DNA of 64,000 nucleotides from Mucilaginibacter tolerans (GCF_030519375.1 NZ_JAUMKB010000018.1:20897-84896), one strand, 5' to 3'. Shown: positions 1 through 9,298, counted from the stretch's first letter. Program-made: numbers and translations. The notes: a model not told the origin generated them from the letters alone.

Positions 1-266
1 ACAACCCATTTGTGCTGGCTATTGGTGTAGCTGCGCTGGCTTTGGTAACACTATTCAGCTTTATTACGCTGCCGGTAGAGTTTGATGCAAGCAGGCGGGC
101 GCTATTATGGCTAAACAATAACCATAACGTAATGCAGACCCGCGAAGAACATGACCAGGCTAAAGATGCCCTTTGGTGGGCCGCCATGACCTACGTGGTT
201 GCGGCATTAAGCTCCCTGGCTACGCTGGTTTATTATGCTTCATTCCTGTTCAACAGGAGAAACTAA
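1..266 (+). CDS. YugP-type zinc membrane protease, C-terminal end (partial)
   Basis: The reading frame is open from the left edge, so only the C-terminal part of about 88 residues is present; the GTG at 12 is an internal Val. Two hydrophobic segments flank a charged stretch containing the block LPVEFDASRRAL. That block and the following acidic/Ala-rich linker are characteristic of the YugP (Zn_peptidase_2) family of membrane metallopeptidases. The HEXXH catalytic motif would lie upstream of the window. The protein ends with a short basic tail after the last membrane helix. A hairpin at 309-336 follows and probably ends its transcript. The family call rests on this C-terminal block only. Confidence 0.72.
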   Translation, partial: NPFVLAIGVAALALVTLFSFITLPVEFDASRRALLWLNNNHNVMQTREEHDQAKDALWWAAMTYVVAALSSLATLVYYASFLFNRRN

Positions 267-308
267 TCGTTACAGATTGAATATCCGAACACTTTAATAT
301 ATTATGGA

Positions 309-336
309 AAGGTGCATTCTTACACGGATGCACCTT
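309..336 (+). terminator. Hairpin downstream of the YugP-like gene
   Basis: A perfect 9-bp inverted repeat (AAGGTGCAT / ATGCACCTT) with a 10-nt loop lies 43 nt after the stop. There is no clear T-run after it, so it may be a weak terminator or an mRNA-stabilising hairpin. Confidence 0.5.
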
Positions 337-472
337 ATATTATGCGCTGGCATTCAAATTCATGACAAAAAAAAATTTACAGTTCCATTTACAATTTTTT
401 ACAATTGCTATTCCTTCTATTCAAACATTCGGAGGTAGTTTAGGCTAAAATATTTATTTAAAAATATATTTT

Positions 473-889
473 ATGCTTAAGCGATTACTTAAAACCGAAG
501 TCATTTTTGAAAATTGGCTAATCTTCATCAGAATCCTCGTAGGTGTCATGATTGCAGTATATGGCCTGGAAATGTTTGACCCTAAAAAAATGAAAGACGC
601 AGTAGCCTGGCTCACCGATATTCATTTCCCCATCCCTTTATTTATGGCCTATCTGGGCAAAGCCACCGAATTGGTTGGCGGAATTTTCTTAGCTATCGGG
701 TTATTTACAAGATTTGTTTCTATTCCTTTAATAATTAACATGAGCGTCATTACAATTTTCATGGGTAATGGTAAAATTTTTGGCGACGGGCAGTTGCCAT
801 TTTTATTTCTGTTGTTTTTCCTGAGTTTTATTATTTATGGCGGTGGTAAGTGGAGCCTGGACAACCTGTTATTTAACAGAAAAAAATAA
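473..889 (+). CDS. DoxX family membrane protein
   Basis: A 138-residue protein with four predicted membrane helices. The first follows a short N-terminal region (about residues 17-35), and the last ends near residue 128 before a basic tail. The pattern (helix, charged MFDPKKMKD loop, helix with GKATELVGG, then two more helices) matches DoxX/DoxD-like proteins, which are small inner-membrane proteins often linked to thiol or redox homeostasis. The start ATG follows a very AT-rich stretch with no clear Shine-Dalgarno, as is usual in Bacteroidota. It stands alone; the next gene begins 53 nt later. The substrate or partner cannot be told from sequence. Confidence 0.8.
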   Translation: MLKRLLKTEVIFENWLIFIRILVGVMIAVYGLEMFDPKKMKDAVAWLTDIHFPIPLFMAYLGKATELVGGIFLAIGLFTRFVSIPLIINMSVITIFMGNGKIFGDGQLPFLFLLFFLSFIIYGGGKWSLDNLLFNRKK

Positions 890-942
890 ACACTATGCTG
901 CTGAAAGTGTTGTAACTTTATTGTGCACAAAACACGACGACT

Positions 943-1182
943 ATGATCAATCCGGATGATAAATTGCCTGTTGACGATTTCGATAACTCGGAAACAGATG
1001 ACCAACTGAGCCAGCAAGACGTCCATTCCAATGGGCTGAACGAACAGTTTGATTCAGCTAATGAGGACAGCGCGCCGCCTATCGACCTGCTGCGTCAGGC
1101 AGGTGATGCTTCAGAGGCTTCGTTTACTTTGGATGTTGACAGAGGCTATGCTCCTAAGGCAAAAGAAAAAAAGGAAGACTGA
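943..1182 (+). CDS. Small acidic hypothetical protein
   Basis: A 79-residue, strongly acidic protein without membrane segments. It is rich in Asp, Glu, Asn and Ser and ends in a lysine-rich tail (KAKEKKED). It looks mostly disordered, and I recognise no domain. The stop falls 1 nt before the stop of the convergent MocR gene. A small cytosolic protein found near core genes is plausible, but composition is the only evidence. The reading frame is clean and the start is preceded by an AT-rich region. Confidence 0.55.
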   Translation: MINPDDKLPVDDFDNSETDDQLSQQDVHSNGLNEQFDSANEDSAPPIDLLRQAGDASEASFTLDVDRGYAPKAKEKKED

Positions 1183-1183
1183 G

Positions 1184-2638
1184 TCAGGATTTTTTTTCAA
1201 GGCCTTTTATCAATTGCCCTAAAACACGGAAGCTTTGCTCCATGCGTTCGTCATAGGTCAGGCCAAAACTTATGCGTATAAAATTGGTAAAGCGCGAATC
1301 GGTACTAAATATTTGCCCGGGCGCAATGCTAATATTTTGCTCTATCGCCGCCTGGTAGAGCTCAAAAGCGTTTATTTTTTTATTCAGCTCTACCCACAGG
1401 GCATAACCGCCTTGTGGGCGGCTTATTTTGGTATCAGCGGGGAAATGTGTCGCAATAGCCTGCATATAACGTAAGCTTTGCATGTGTAACGCCTTTCGCA
1501 GGTTGCGCATGTGCAAATCATAGCGTCCTGTCTCAAAAAAATGAGCAATAGCCGCCTGGGTGGGTGTAGCCGAGCTGATGGTATGCATCATTTTTATATT
1601 GATGATCTGCTCCTTAAACCTGCCGGGGATGCACCACCCAACCCTGTAACCCGGCGCCAGCGATTTGGAAACGGAGGAACACAGCATCACCCAGCCTTCT
1701 TTATCGTAACTTTTGCAGGTGCGTGGACGGCTTTTTCCAAAATAGATCTCGCCGTAAATATCATCCTCTATTAATGGAATTTGTCGTTTAGTGATCAGAT
1801 CAACCAATTGCTTTTTGCGGTCTTCAGGCATGCAGCTACCTACCGGGTTGCTGAAATTGGTCACAAACAAACAGGCTTTAATATCTAATTTATCCATCGC
1901 GCTTTCCAGGTAATCAATGTCGACGCCTGTTTCCGGATGAACCGGTATTTCCAGTACATTCAGGTCGAGGCTGAGCATTACATTAAAAATTCCGAAGTAG
2001 GTAGGACTTTCAATAGCAACCGTATCGCCCGGTTTGGTAAGCGCACGCAGGCAAAAGATTAATGCCTCCAGACAACCCTGGGTCGTTACCACGTCATCTT
2101 CGGTGATCTGTCCGCCCCAATTAAATGCATTTTTGGCGACCTGCTTCCGTAATGAAATATTACCCTGTACATTTTCGTAGTTCACATTTCCATATGGGCT
2201 CTCGCGCATGGACTCGGTCATCGATTTATTGAGCCGGGCAAGCGGTATTAAATGCACTGAAGGTGATGAGGCTGATAAGCGCAGTACATTTTCCTTGGAC
2301 ATGTTCGCGTTTACCATAGCAATCATCTGGCTTACACTGGCCTGTTCGATCTTTTTTAATGGTGGATTGACTTCGGGCACCTTAGCAACACTTGACGGCG
2401 AAAATTTTACATAGTAACCTGATTTGGTTCGTGCCTCGATCATCCCCATATTCTCCAATTCGGCATAGGCTTTATAGGCTGTACTTATGCTGATGCCCTG
2501 CTGCTGACTTAATGCACGTACCGAAGGCAGCTTATCGCCGGTTCTCAGCAGGTTTTGTTTGATCTGCTTTTCAATACGTGCGACAATCTGGTCGTACAAA
2601 AACACATTATCAGGCTCTGGAATTAACATTTTCATCAA
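1184..2638 (-). CDS. MocR/PdxR-type regulator (GntR winged helix fused to class I aminotransferase)
   Basis: A 484-residue protein with the classic MocR layout. Residues about 1-78 form a GntR-type winged helix (ALSQQQGISISTAYKAYAEL). After a linker comes a fold-type I aminotransferase-like domain (about 110-480) with the PLP-binding Lys near residue 325 in the SSVSKSLAPGYRVGW block and the N-P-V-G motif near 265. MocR proteins bind PLP or its adducts and usually control a divergently transcribed neighbour. Here that neighbour is the GNAT/class V aminotransferase fusion at 2725, 86 bp away. The target is inferred from position. The domain call itself is secure. Confidence 0.93.
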   Translation of the reverse strand: MMKMLIPEPDNVFLYDQIVARIEKQIKQNLLRTGDKLPSVRALSQQQGISISTAYKAYAELENMGMIEARTKSGYYVKFSPSSVAKVPEVNPPLKKIEQASVSQMIAMVNANMSKENVLRLSASSPSVHLIPLARLNKSMTESMRESPYGNVNYENVQGNISLRKQVAKNAFNWGGQITEDDVVTTQGCLEALIFCLRALTKPGDTVAIESPTYFGIFNVMLSLDLNVLEIPVHPETGVDIDYLESAMDKLDIKACLFVTNFSNPVGSCMPEDRKKQLVDLITKRQIPLIEDDIYGEIYFGKSRPRTCKSYDKEGWVMLCSSVSKSLAPGYRVGWCIPGRFKEQIINIKMMHTISSATPTQAAIAHFFETGRYDLHMRNLRKALHMQSLRYMQAIATHFPADTKISRPQGGYALWVELNKKINAFELYQAAIEQNISIAPGQIFSTDSRFTNFIRISFGLTYDERMEQSFRVLGQLIKGLEKKS

Positions 2639-2724
2639 TCTGTTATGGTCAAAAATAATAATTCTGTATCTGTTTTTTTATTGTTGTATGCGTTTACTTT
2701 GTAATAATTAATTATTCACTCACA
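2639..2724. promoter_or_regulatory. Divergent promoter region between MocR regulator and its likely target
   Basis: An 86-bp AT-rich region between two divergent start codons. It contains three short same-direction repeats beginning TCTGT (near 2639, 2663 and 2669), which is the spacing style of MocR direct-repeat operators. On the + strand a near-consensus TActTTG lies at about 2694-2700. The operator role is inference. Confidence 0.4.
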
Positions 2725-4425
2725 ATGGAACTTCAATTAATTAATTACAAGCCGGAATATCAGCCTTATTTTGAAAAGCTCAATAAAGCCTGGCTCGAGG
2801 AGTTTTTTACAGTTGAACCGCTGGACAAATGGGTACTAGAACATCCAGATGAGGCTATTTTGAAAGATGGTGGTAAGATTTATTTTGCAGCATCAGAGTC
2901 GGACATAATTGGAACCGTTGCGCTTAGATTTATTGAAGACGGTGTTTATGAAATGACCAAAATGGCCGTCGACAAATCCTATCATGGCGGTGGTGCGGGC
3001 CAGTTTTTATGCCGGGCTGCTATCGAAAAAGCTCATGAAATGGGATTGCGTAAATTAATCCTTTATTCAAACAGGATACTTGAAAATGCCATTCACATTT
3101 ATCGCAAAATGGGCTTTACGGAAATTCCCGTTGTTCCCGGCACTTATAAACGGTCAGACATCATGATGGAAGTCAACTTCAACAAGAAACTATTTAAGAG
3201 TTATGCCATGAAAACTAATGTACTAAGCGAACAGGAAATACAACAATTCAGGGCCGAAACCAAAGGCACAACCGGGCTCATCCACTTTAACAATGCAGGT
3301 GCTTCGCTTCCGCCGGATGTGGTGGTGCAAACGATGACTGATTATTTAAATGAAGAGGCTACTTACGGTGGTTATGAAACAGAAGCAAAATATCAGGAGC
3401 AGATAGAAAACGTTTATGCTTTAATTGCCCAACTGATCAACGCCAATGTGGATGAAGTAACGATTACAGAAAATGCCAGCACAGCATGGGGAATTGCTTT
3501 TTATGGCCTTGATTTTAAAGCAGGCGATGTGGTCATCACCTCTGAAATGGAGTATGTGACCAACCTGATAGGCTTTCTAAATGTGCAGAAAAGACGGGGT
3601 GTCGAAGTTAAGGTAATCCCGAACGACGAGAAGGGAAACTTTTCGCTTCAGGCATTGGAAGAGGCCATCACGCCTCAAACCAAACTGATAGCCATTACCG
3701 AAATTGCTTCTACTTCGGGCTGCATGATACCCATTGTTGAGATCGGAAAAATTGCCCGCAAGTATAATATATTATACCTGGTGGATGCCTGCCAGAGTGC
3801 CGGACATGTACCGATTGATGTAAAGGAGATCGGATGCGATATGCTATCAGTTACCGGGCGTAAATACCTGAGGGCGCCACGCGGAACCGGTTTTTTATAT
3901 GTGCGTAAGGAAGTACAGAACCAGATCAAACCGATATTTATGGATAATCATGCAACTGATTGGGTTAGCCTGGAAGACTATCAGCTAAGGAACGATGCCC
4001 GTAGGTTCGAGTTATATGAAAAGAACCGCGCGCTCAAGCTCGGTCTTGGTAAAGCTATTGAATATGCTTTGAATATCGGCCCCGACAGGATATGGGAACG
4101 CATCCAATACTTGTCAGCATTGTTACGTGCGCAACTTGCTCAAATTGGTGGAGTAACCGTTAATGATTTTGGTGAGCGTCAATGTGGTATAGTAACTTTT
4201 TCGGTAGATGGTTTTGATGCTGCAGTTATAAAATCCAGATTGGCTGAAGATCGTATCAACGTAACTGTAGGTAAAGCGGTATCAACACTTATCTACATGG
4301 AAAAAAATCAACTTCAAAGTGTTGTACGTGCATCTATCCATTATTATAATACGGAAGATGAGATCGGGATCCTTTGCAAATCATTAGAAGCCATAATAAG
4401 ATCAGTTATAGCCAAGGCTGTCTGA
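2725..4425 (+). CDS. GNAT acetyltransferase fused to class V (NifS/IPN-epimerase-like) aminotransferase
   Basis: A single 566-residue frame with two enzymes. Residues 1 to about 152 form a GNAT N-acetyltransferase with an acetyl-CoA loop of type YHGGGAGQFL. Residues about 162-566 form a class V PLP enzyme with the DACQSAGH block near residue 353 and the Schiff-base Lys near 380 (TGRKYLRAPRG). No stop separates them, and an in-frame ATG at 3208 (residue 162) marks where a stand-alone class V enzyme would begin. The class V part resembles selenocysteine-lyase, EgtE and isopenicillin N-epimerase-like proteins; the substrate cannot be assigned. The divergent MocR gene suggests PLP or amino-compound responsive control. 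Confidence 0.88.
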   Translation: MELQLINYKPEYQPYFEKLNKAWLEEFFTVEPLDKWVLEHPDEAILKDGGKIYFAASESDIIGTVALRFIEDGVYEMTKMAVDKSYHGGGAGQFLCRAAIEKAHEMGLRKLILYSNRILENAIHIYRKMGFTEIPVVPGTYKRSDIMMEVNFNKKLFKSYAMKTNVLSEQEIQQFRAETKGTTGLIHFNNAGASLPPDVVVQTMTDYLNEEATYGGYETEAKYQEQIENVYALIAQLINANVDEVTITENASTAWGIAFYGLDFKAGDVVITSEMEYVTNLIGFLNVQKRRGVEVKVIPNDEKGNFSLQALEEAITPQTKLIAITEIASTSGCMIPIVEIGKIARKYNILYLVDACQSAGHVPIDVKEIGCDMLSVTGRKYLRAPRGTGFLYVRKEVQNQIKPIFMDNHATDWVSLEDYQLRNDARRFELYEKNRALKLGLGKAIEYALNIGPDRIWERIQYLSALLRAQLAQIGGVTVNDFGERQCGIVTFSVDGFDAAVIKSRLAEDRINVTVGKAVSTLIYMEKNQLQSVVRASIHYYNTEDEIGILCKSLEAIIRSVIAKAV

Positions 4426-4507
4426 TAATGACAGCAAGGTGAGTTGGGGCTAAAAATATATTCCAAAAGATTATTATTTTTAGCTTCCAACTTAACCTAA
4501 CAATCTA

Positions 4508-4990
4508 ATGAAAATCAATCTTACTTTTTTTGTTACAGCCGCGGCTATACTCGTTTCCTGCAACAGTAATTCGGGCACGGCTTCAAATGCACCCAAAGAA
4601 CAAGCTTTACCTATTGAGGGTACCTGGCAATTGCTCCAGGGTACGTTGACGGAAAAGGGTAAAGCGCCCGTAGTAACCGAATATACCAAAGATCAAAAAT
4701 TTATCAAGATCATCAATGGCGACCATTTTTCCTTTATGGATCATGACCTGACCAAAGGCAAACAGGCAAAACCAATTTTTAGCTCAGGCGGCGGAAAGTA
4801 TACCCTTAATGGCGACAAATACACCGAATACCTGGAATATTGCAGCGAGCGCGAGTGGGAAAACAACAAGTTTGATTTCACCGTTACCATAAAGAATGAT
4901 ACACTCATTCAGCAAGGTATTGAAAAGATCGATAGTCTTGGCGTAAACCGCGTTAACGTAGAAAAATACGTACGGCTGAAAGCAGAATAA
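4508..4990 (+). CDS. Small lipoprotein, lipocalin-like hypothetical
   Basis: A 160-residue protein with a lipoprotein signal. A short basic start and hydrophobic stretch are followed by a lipobox-like ILVSC with Cys at residue 18, then a Ser/Asn-rich linker. The mature part begins with IEGTWQLLQGT and later has a KYTLNGDKYTEYLEY segment. This resembles lipocalin-like small beta-barrel proteins (the DUF4488 or lipocalin_4 type seen in Bacteroidota). It is probably anchored in the outer membrane or periplasm. A hairpin follows directly. The ligand is unknown and the family call is tentative. Confidence 0.65.
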   Translation: MKINLTFFVTAAAILVSCNSNSGTASNAPKEQALPIEGTWQLLQGTLTEKGKAPVVTEYTKDQKFIKIINGDHFSFMDHDLTKGKQAKPIFSSGGGKYTLNGDKYTEYLEYCSEREWENNKFDFTVTIKNDTLIQQGIEKIDSLGVNRVNVEKYVRLKAE

Positions 4991-5009
4991 GATTTTCCTG
5001 AGCAAAGAC

Positions 5010-5043
5010 AAATTGGTGAGCTTACCGTGAGTTCGCCAATTTT
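5010..5043 (+). terminator. Hairpin after the lipoprotein gene
   Basis: Inverted repeat AAATTGG...CCAATTT, extended by wobble pairs, 20 nt past the stop at 4990 and followed by TTTC. Probably a rho-independent terminator. Confidence 0.5.
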
Positions 5044-5084
5044 CATTAAGAGCGATAATCTAAAATTATATAACCTTCAATTGT

Positions 5085-5897
5085 ATGGAAAAAAAGGAAG
5101 CTTATCAATTTACCAATAACGATGCTGAAAATTACGATCATTACTTAGGGCCGTTATTTTTCGAGCCTTATGGCCGGTATACAGCTTCTCAAATTGATGC
5201 GGCCTACGTATCATCCGTACTTGAAATTGCCTGCGGAACCGGGCGTGTTACTCGGCATCTGCGCAAAGTGCTGCCGCCGGGTGTGAAGTTGTTTGCTACC
5301 GATATAAGCGCTGATATGCTTCAGATAGCGAAGCGCGAATTAAACAACAATGGGATCATTTTCCAGGTTGAAGACGCACAAAAACTTTCGTTCGCTGATG
5401 ACTCCTTTGATGTTGTAATATGCCAGTTTGGGGTGATGTTTTTACCCGATAAAAAGAAAGGTTTTGAAGAAATATTGCGGGTACTTAAGCCGGGCGGAAA
5501 GTTCATTTTCTTTACCTGGGACGATACCATGAAAGTGCCCGTATTTAAAGCTTTGATCGATGATCTGGTGCTTCCGTATTTTCGTGATGAAGATACCACC
5601 CGTTTTAAGGTTCCGTTTGCGATGAATAATCCGAAAATATTGGGGAATATGATTACAGACGCCGGATTTAAACATGCCGAAACAAAGGTTATATCCTTAA
5701 AGTCAGGCATCACTTCTCCTGATTTTGTTGTAGACGGATTTTTTAGAAAGCATCCGCTTGGACGGGAAATCATGACCAAGGCCCCTTCAGAATTTGAGCT
5801 TGTCGCTCAGCAATTACACGATAAAATTGTAAAATTATCCGATAACGGGCAAACGCCCTTCCAGTTGTCGGCCCTTATGACAACCGGCATAAAATAG
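5085..5897 (+). CDS. Class I SAM-dependent methyltransferase
   Basis: A 270-residue protein. It has the SAM-binding motif I VLEIACGTGRVTRHL at about residues 45-59, an acidic motif II (LFATDISADML), motif III (FDVVICQFGVMFLP) and a following LKPGG block. This is the UbiE/Methyltransf_11 pattern. The C-terminal third is variable and would carry substrate specificity. It stands alone between a lipoprotein and a sensor kinase, so context does not tell the substrate. Reported as a small-molecule methyltransferase only. Confidence 0.85.
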   Translation: MEKKEAYQFTNNDAENYDHYLGPLFFEPYGRYTASQIDAAYVSSVLEIACGTGRVTRHLRKVLPPGVKLFATDISADMLQIAKRELNNNGIIFQVEDAQKLSFADDSFDVVICQFGVMFLPDKKKGFEEILRVLKPGGKFIFFTWDDTMKVPVFKALIDDLVLPYFRDEDTTRFKVPFAMNNPKILGNMITDAGFKHAETKVISLKSGITSPDFVVDGFFRKHPLGREIMTKAPSEFELVAQQLHDKIVKLSDNGQTPFQLSALMTTGIK

Positions 5898-6083
5898 TAC
5901 AAAAAACCTATAATAATACCCTGCAAGAAGGTATAATTACCACGTTTCAAGTCATTGAAAAACAATATTTTATTTTTTTCTCGTGCAAACCGAACGATTC
6001 TCCGTTTGTATACGTTTAAATATAAACTTAAACAGCATTTTTGTGCGCCAAATGAGAGGTAACAGATACCGCGATTGCCCATA

Positions 6084-7838
6084 ATGAAGGACATTACTAA
6101 TAAATATCACCGAATAAATAAAGTTGATGACCGCCCTCTAAACATACATTTTGATATAAAAGATGTATCCAAAAGGACTTATCAGCTTGGCCTTGCCACA
6201 CTGTTTACAGGCATAGCATTATCCATTTACACCTCTTTTATAGGTCTTTATGTCTCGTCTTTTGTCAGCGCATGCTTCTGCTTTGCCATTTTGATGGTGA
6301 TCTTGTTAAAGTATAATGGCGACATCGAGAACCTCACCATCTTTATCGTTACGATTGTGTGCGTCATGCTCGTTTCGACTGCAGCCATAGAGGGGCTACA
6401 ATCAGGGCAATATCTTTACTTTTTCCCATTGATGATGTCTATACCTATCATCGTCGATCTGAAACAAACACAATACAAGGACTCATTTATCTATATCGGC
6501 ATTATCATTGTCTCGTTCCTTGCCTGTATACTTATAGGACATAATGTAAAACCGCTCGAGGCCTTTACGCCAAGCCAGTTGGGTAAACTTTCGTTTGTAA
6601 ACAATGTGATCGCTATTTCGTCTACCATCATATTTGCAGTATCCTATATTTTCTTCGAAAAGAAATATATTCATCAGCTTAAAGAGCAAAGTCAAAAGGT
6701 AATTGATTCCCGCACTCAATTTCTGGCTACCATGGGGCACGAGCTGCGGACACCTTTAAATGGCATCATCGGCGTTATCAATCTGATGAAACAGCAAAAT
6801 CGCGACGCCCAGCAGGATGAATATTACCAGATACTCAAATACTGCTCGGACCACATGCTGCAACAGGTAAATAATATCCTCGACTTTAATAAAATAGAAG
6901 CCGACAAACTGGAGATTCACCCTGTTGAGTTGAACATGAAACTGTTCATGAAGAACGTAGGTATGCCGTTTATTACTTTATTCCAGGAAAAAGGCCTTGA
7001 TCTGAAAATCCATATTGACCCTGAACTGGATGTGAATGTGTTGGCGGACGATGTTCGTTTGATCCAGATATTCAACAATCTGTTGTCAAATGCATTGAAA
7101 TTTACTGACAAGGGTTTTGTAAAACTGGATGTGACCTGTAAGCGTAAGGAAGATAAATTCATAGAAGTTGGTTTCAGCATTGAAGATACCGGGATCGGCA
7201 TAGCCGAGAAAGATCAGAAGAAGATATTTGAAAGCTTCTGGCAGGTGTATGACCAGGACACCAAGAAGTTTATTGGCACAGGTCTTGGATTAACCATCTG
7301 CGTTCGCCTGCTAAAATTGATGGGGAGCAACCTGGTGCTTGTCAGTGAAAAAAGTAAGGGAAGTAAGTTTAGTTTCGACTTGAAACTTGATTATGCTGCA
7401 TATAATCATAAACAACTCCCCAAAAACAAGGCAGCAGAAAAAGATAATCTTGAAGGTGTAAAGCTATTGTTGGTTGAGGACAACCAGATCAATATGATGG
7501 TGGCCAAAAAAATATTGACTGGTTTTAAAGCTGAAGTTACCCCGGCATTTGATGGAGCCGAAGCATTGGCGGCATTAATAAAAGCCCCCGATTTTGATAT
7601 TATCCTAATGGACTTGGAAATGCCGGTAATGGATGGATTCACAGCAATTCACGAAGTAAAAAAGCTTTATCCTGAAATTCCGGTGATTGCATTTACCGCT
7701 TCGCTGGTCGATAAAAAAATGTTGTCGGACCTTATTGATAGCGGTTTTGTGGATTGTATGCTAAAACCTTTCCAGCCGCTGCAGTTGTTGTCTGATATCA
7801 AAAAGTATCTGAGCAAACCTTTGCAACCAGTAACTTAA
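6084..7838 (+). CDS. Membrane hybrid histidine kinase with C-terminal receiver
   Basis: 584 residues from the ATG at 6084 (a TTG at 6075 is in frame but less likely). The N-terminal 195 residues hold about six membrane helices in closely spaced hairpins. Then comes a HisKA domain with the phospho-acceptor His near residue 218 in GHELRTPLNG, a HATPase_c domain with N, G1 (DTGIGI) and G2 (GTGLGL) boxes, and a receiver domain (about 460-580) with the phospho-acceptor Asp near 509 (MDLEMPVMDG). There is no output domain, so the phosphate must be relayed to another protein, probably through a separate Hpt protein not seen here. The integral-membrane input suggests sensing at or in the membrane. 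Confidence 0.92.
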   Translation: MKDITNKYHRINKVDDRPLNIHFDIKDVSKRTYQLGLATLFTGIALSIYTSFIGLYVSSFVSACFCFAILMVILLKYNGDIENLTIFIVTIVCVMLVSTAAIEGLQSGQYLYFFPLMMSIPIIVDLKQTQYKDSFIYIGIIIVSFLACILIGHNVKPLEAFTPSQLGKLSFVNNVIAISSTIIFAVSYIFFEKKYIHQLKEQSQKVIDSRTQFLATMGHELRTPLNGIIGVINLMKQQNRDAQQDEYYQILKYCSDHMLQQVNNILDFNKIEADKLEIHPVELNMKLFMKNVGMPFITLFQEKGLDLKIHIDPELDVNVLADDVRLIQIFNNLLSNALKFTDKGFVKLDVTCKRKEDKFIEVGFSIEDTGIGIAEKDQKKIFESFWQVYDQDTKKFIGTGLGLTICVRLLKLMGSNLVLVSEKSKGSKFSFDLKLDYAAYNHKQLPKNKAAEKDNLEGVKLLLVEDNQINMMVAKKILTGFKAEVTPAFDGAEALAALIKAPDFDIILMDLEMPVMDGFTAIHEVKKLYPEIPVIAFTASLVDKKMLSDLIDSGFVDCMLKPFQPLQLLSDIKKYLSKPLQPVT

Positions 7839-7859
7839 TCCTATTCAACAGTTTTAACG

Positions 7860-9242
7860 CTAGCGGGTTGATTTAATGGTGACTTTCCCTGTATCCAGCG
7901 GAAATTTTAAGCTATCTATCGGGATGGGCTGAGTGATTTTCAACTGCTGCAAAGCCAGGTAGGTTTTCTTCCAATCCACTTTATATTTTTTATACTCCGT
8001 TACCATACTGGTAGTATCTCCTTTACCATAAAAACTAAGAATATTATTTTGTAAAGGAGGGGTAAGTGCATTAAAATTTTTTCCCTGAAGATCGAGCACC
8101 AGTGCGCTATATGTTTGATCTGCCAACCCATATTCACCCTGCAGAGTAGGCTTTCCGGTATCAAAATCTATATCAGGCAATTCGGGGTTATTGCCATTTT
8201 TTAGCCCTGTTAAAACCCTGGCATAGACTGCTAAGGTCGTGTCGAAGCTTTTGATAAACAATTTTTCAGCCACCGGGCCGGGTGGAGTAAATCTAAGCGC
8301 CTTTAGTGGACCGATCTTTGGTAAAATTTTTATAATAAACGCAGTTATTCTATTGCCGAATTTGGGTTTATCGCGCTCTTTGCCATATTGCTGGTAGTAT
8401 TCTTTTCTTTTTAATTTGAAGTGAAATTTGCGGCTGGTCATTCCTGGGTTTAGCTTCTTGATATCGTTCTTTTTTAAAGCCCAGGCTGTACGGGTTAAGC
8501 TCGGCAACAGGGTGCTTACCGACCATCTAAAGGTTGAAATAGCTAAATCAAGCCTGCCATGAAAAACCTCATTCATATCCTGCCCATAAGTCAGCATAAA
8601 GGCCCTTTCCAATACTGGTTTAGCTACATTAAATCCAATAAAATCATGATAACTCTTTGATGCATAGTTCCCCCTCGACATTTGCAGCACATCAAAGGCA
8701 AATTCCATCCTGCTATGAAATATTGGGTCATCCTCGTAAGTAACCAGTTTTCCAAACTGCTGGCCAACTTTGGGATATACAATAGGTTCAGCTATGTTGG
8801 TGGCCAAAGAATGCCCGTATTCATCTGTCACGTAATGCGATATGGCACCCAGTGCAAAAGCATATTCATTTATATTTTGCGATTGGTCAACGAGGTTCTG
8901 GATAAAATCGCCAGTGCGTACATAGTGGACCAGGTTGGTAAAATAAACCACACCAAATGGGAAGTAACCCATGTCGGGCATCAAGCTACCCCCATACGCA
9001 TAAGAATGTGCGATCCTTAGTTCATCATCTGTAGCATTTGGATATTTTTGTTTTAATAAAGGGACTATCGACTTGTCCCAGCTGGCATCGATAATTGCCA
9101 TATGTGCAAAAACAGAAAATGCTCTTGATGAAAGCGGGAAAAATAACAGGATAAACACCGTTATTGCCAGAATATTCTTTAATGTTGGTCGCTTCACTAG
9201 AGTAGTTAAGAGTCTGTAATACTTAATATTAAAAGCTGTCAA
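7860..9242 (-). CDS. Zinc-dependent phospholipase C-like protein
   Basis: A 460-residue protein with an N-terminal basic region and a hydrophobic helix (about residues 24-43) acting as signal or anchor. It continues with FAHMAIIDASW, several further His and Asp residues (GAISHYVTDEYGHSL) and a YGGSLMPDMGYF motif. These match the zinc-binding residues of the bacterial phospholipase C / S1-P1 nuclease-like fold (Zn_dep_PLPC). The C-terminal 200 residues do not match anything I recognise. It is probably exported. It is divergent from a LacI-type regulator 56 bp away, which may control it. Whether it truly cleaves phospholipids is not shown by the sequence. Confidence 0.75.
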   Translation of the reverse strand: MTAFNIKYYRLLTTLVKRPTLKNILAITVFILLFFPLSSRAFSVFAHMAIIDASWDKSIVPLLKQKYPNATDDELRIAHSYAYGGSLMPDMGYFPFGVVYFTNLVHYVRTGDFIQNLVDQSQNINEYAFALGAISHYVTDEYGHSLATNIAEPIVYPKVGQQFGKLVTYEDDPIFHSRMEFAFDVLQMSRGNYASKSYHDFIGFNVAKPVLERAFMLTYGQDMNEVFHGRLDLAISTFRWSVSTLLPSLTRTAWALKKNDIKKLNPGMTSRKFHFKLKRKEYYQQYGKERDKPKFGNRITAFIIKILPKIGPLKALRFTPPGPVAEKLFIKSFDTTLAVYARVLTGLKNGNNPELPDIDFDTGKPTLQGEYGLADQTYSALVLDLQGKNFNALTPPLQNNILSFYGKGDTTSMVTEYKKYKVDWKKTYLALQQLKITQPIPIDSLKFPLDTGKVTIKSTR

Positions 9243-9262
9243 ATTGTTTCAAAGCTGAGGGG

Positions 9263-9278
9263 AATTTATATATAAATT
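9263..9278. promoter_or_regulatory. Palindrome in the divergent phospholipase/LacI promoter
   Basis: AATTTATATATAAATT is a perfect 16-bp palindrome in the 56-bp gap between divergent starts, 20 bp before the LacI-type start codon. It could be an operator, but it is AT-only, so chance is not excluded. Confidence 0.35.
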
Positions 9279-9298
9279 TACCGACTGCTAAGTATCCA

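Noticed and set aside
5807..6094. 95-residue minus-strand frame between methyltransferase and hybrid kinase
   Set aside because: Overlaps the end of the methyltransferase and the start of the kinase, with no start signal.
7838..7862. CGCTAGCG palindrome between the hybrid kinase and the phospholipase-like gene
   Set aside because: It is short and coincides with the stop of the minus-strand gene; no longer stem or T run.
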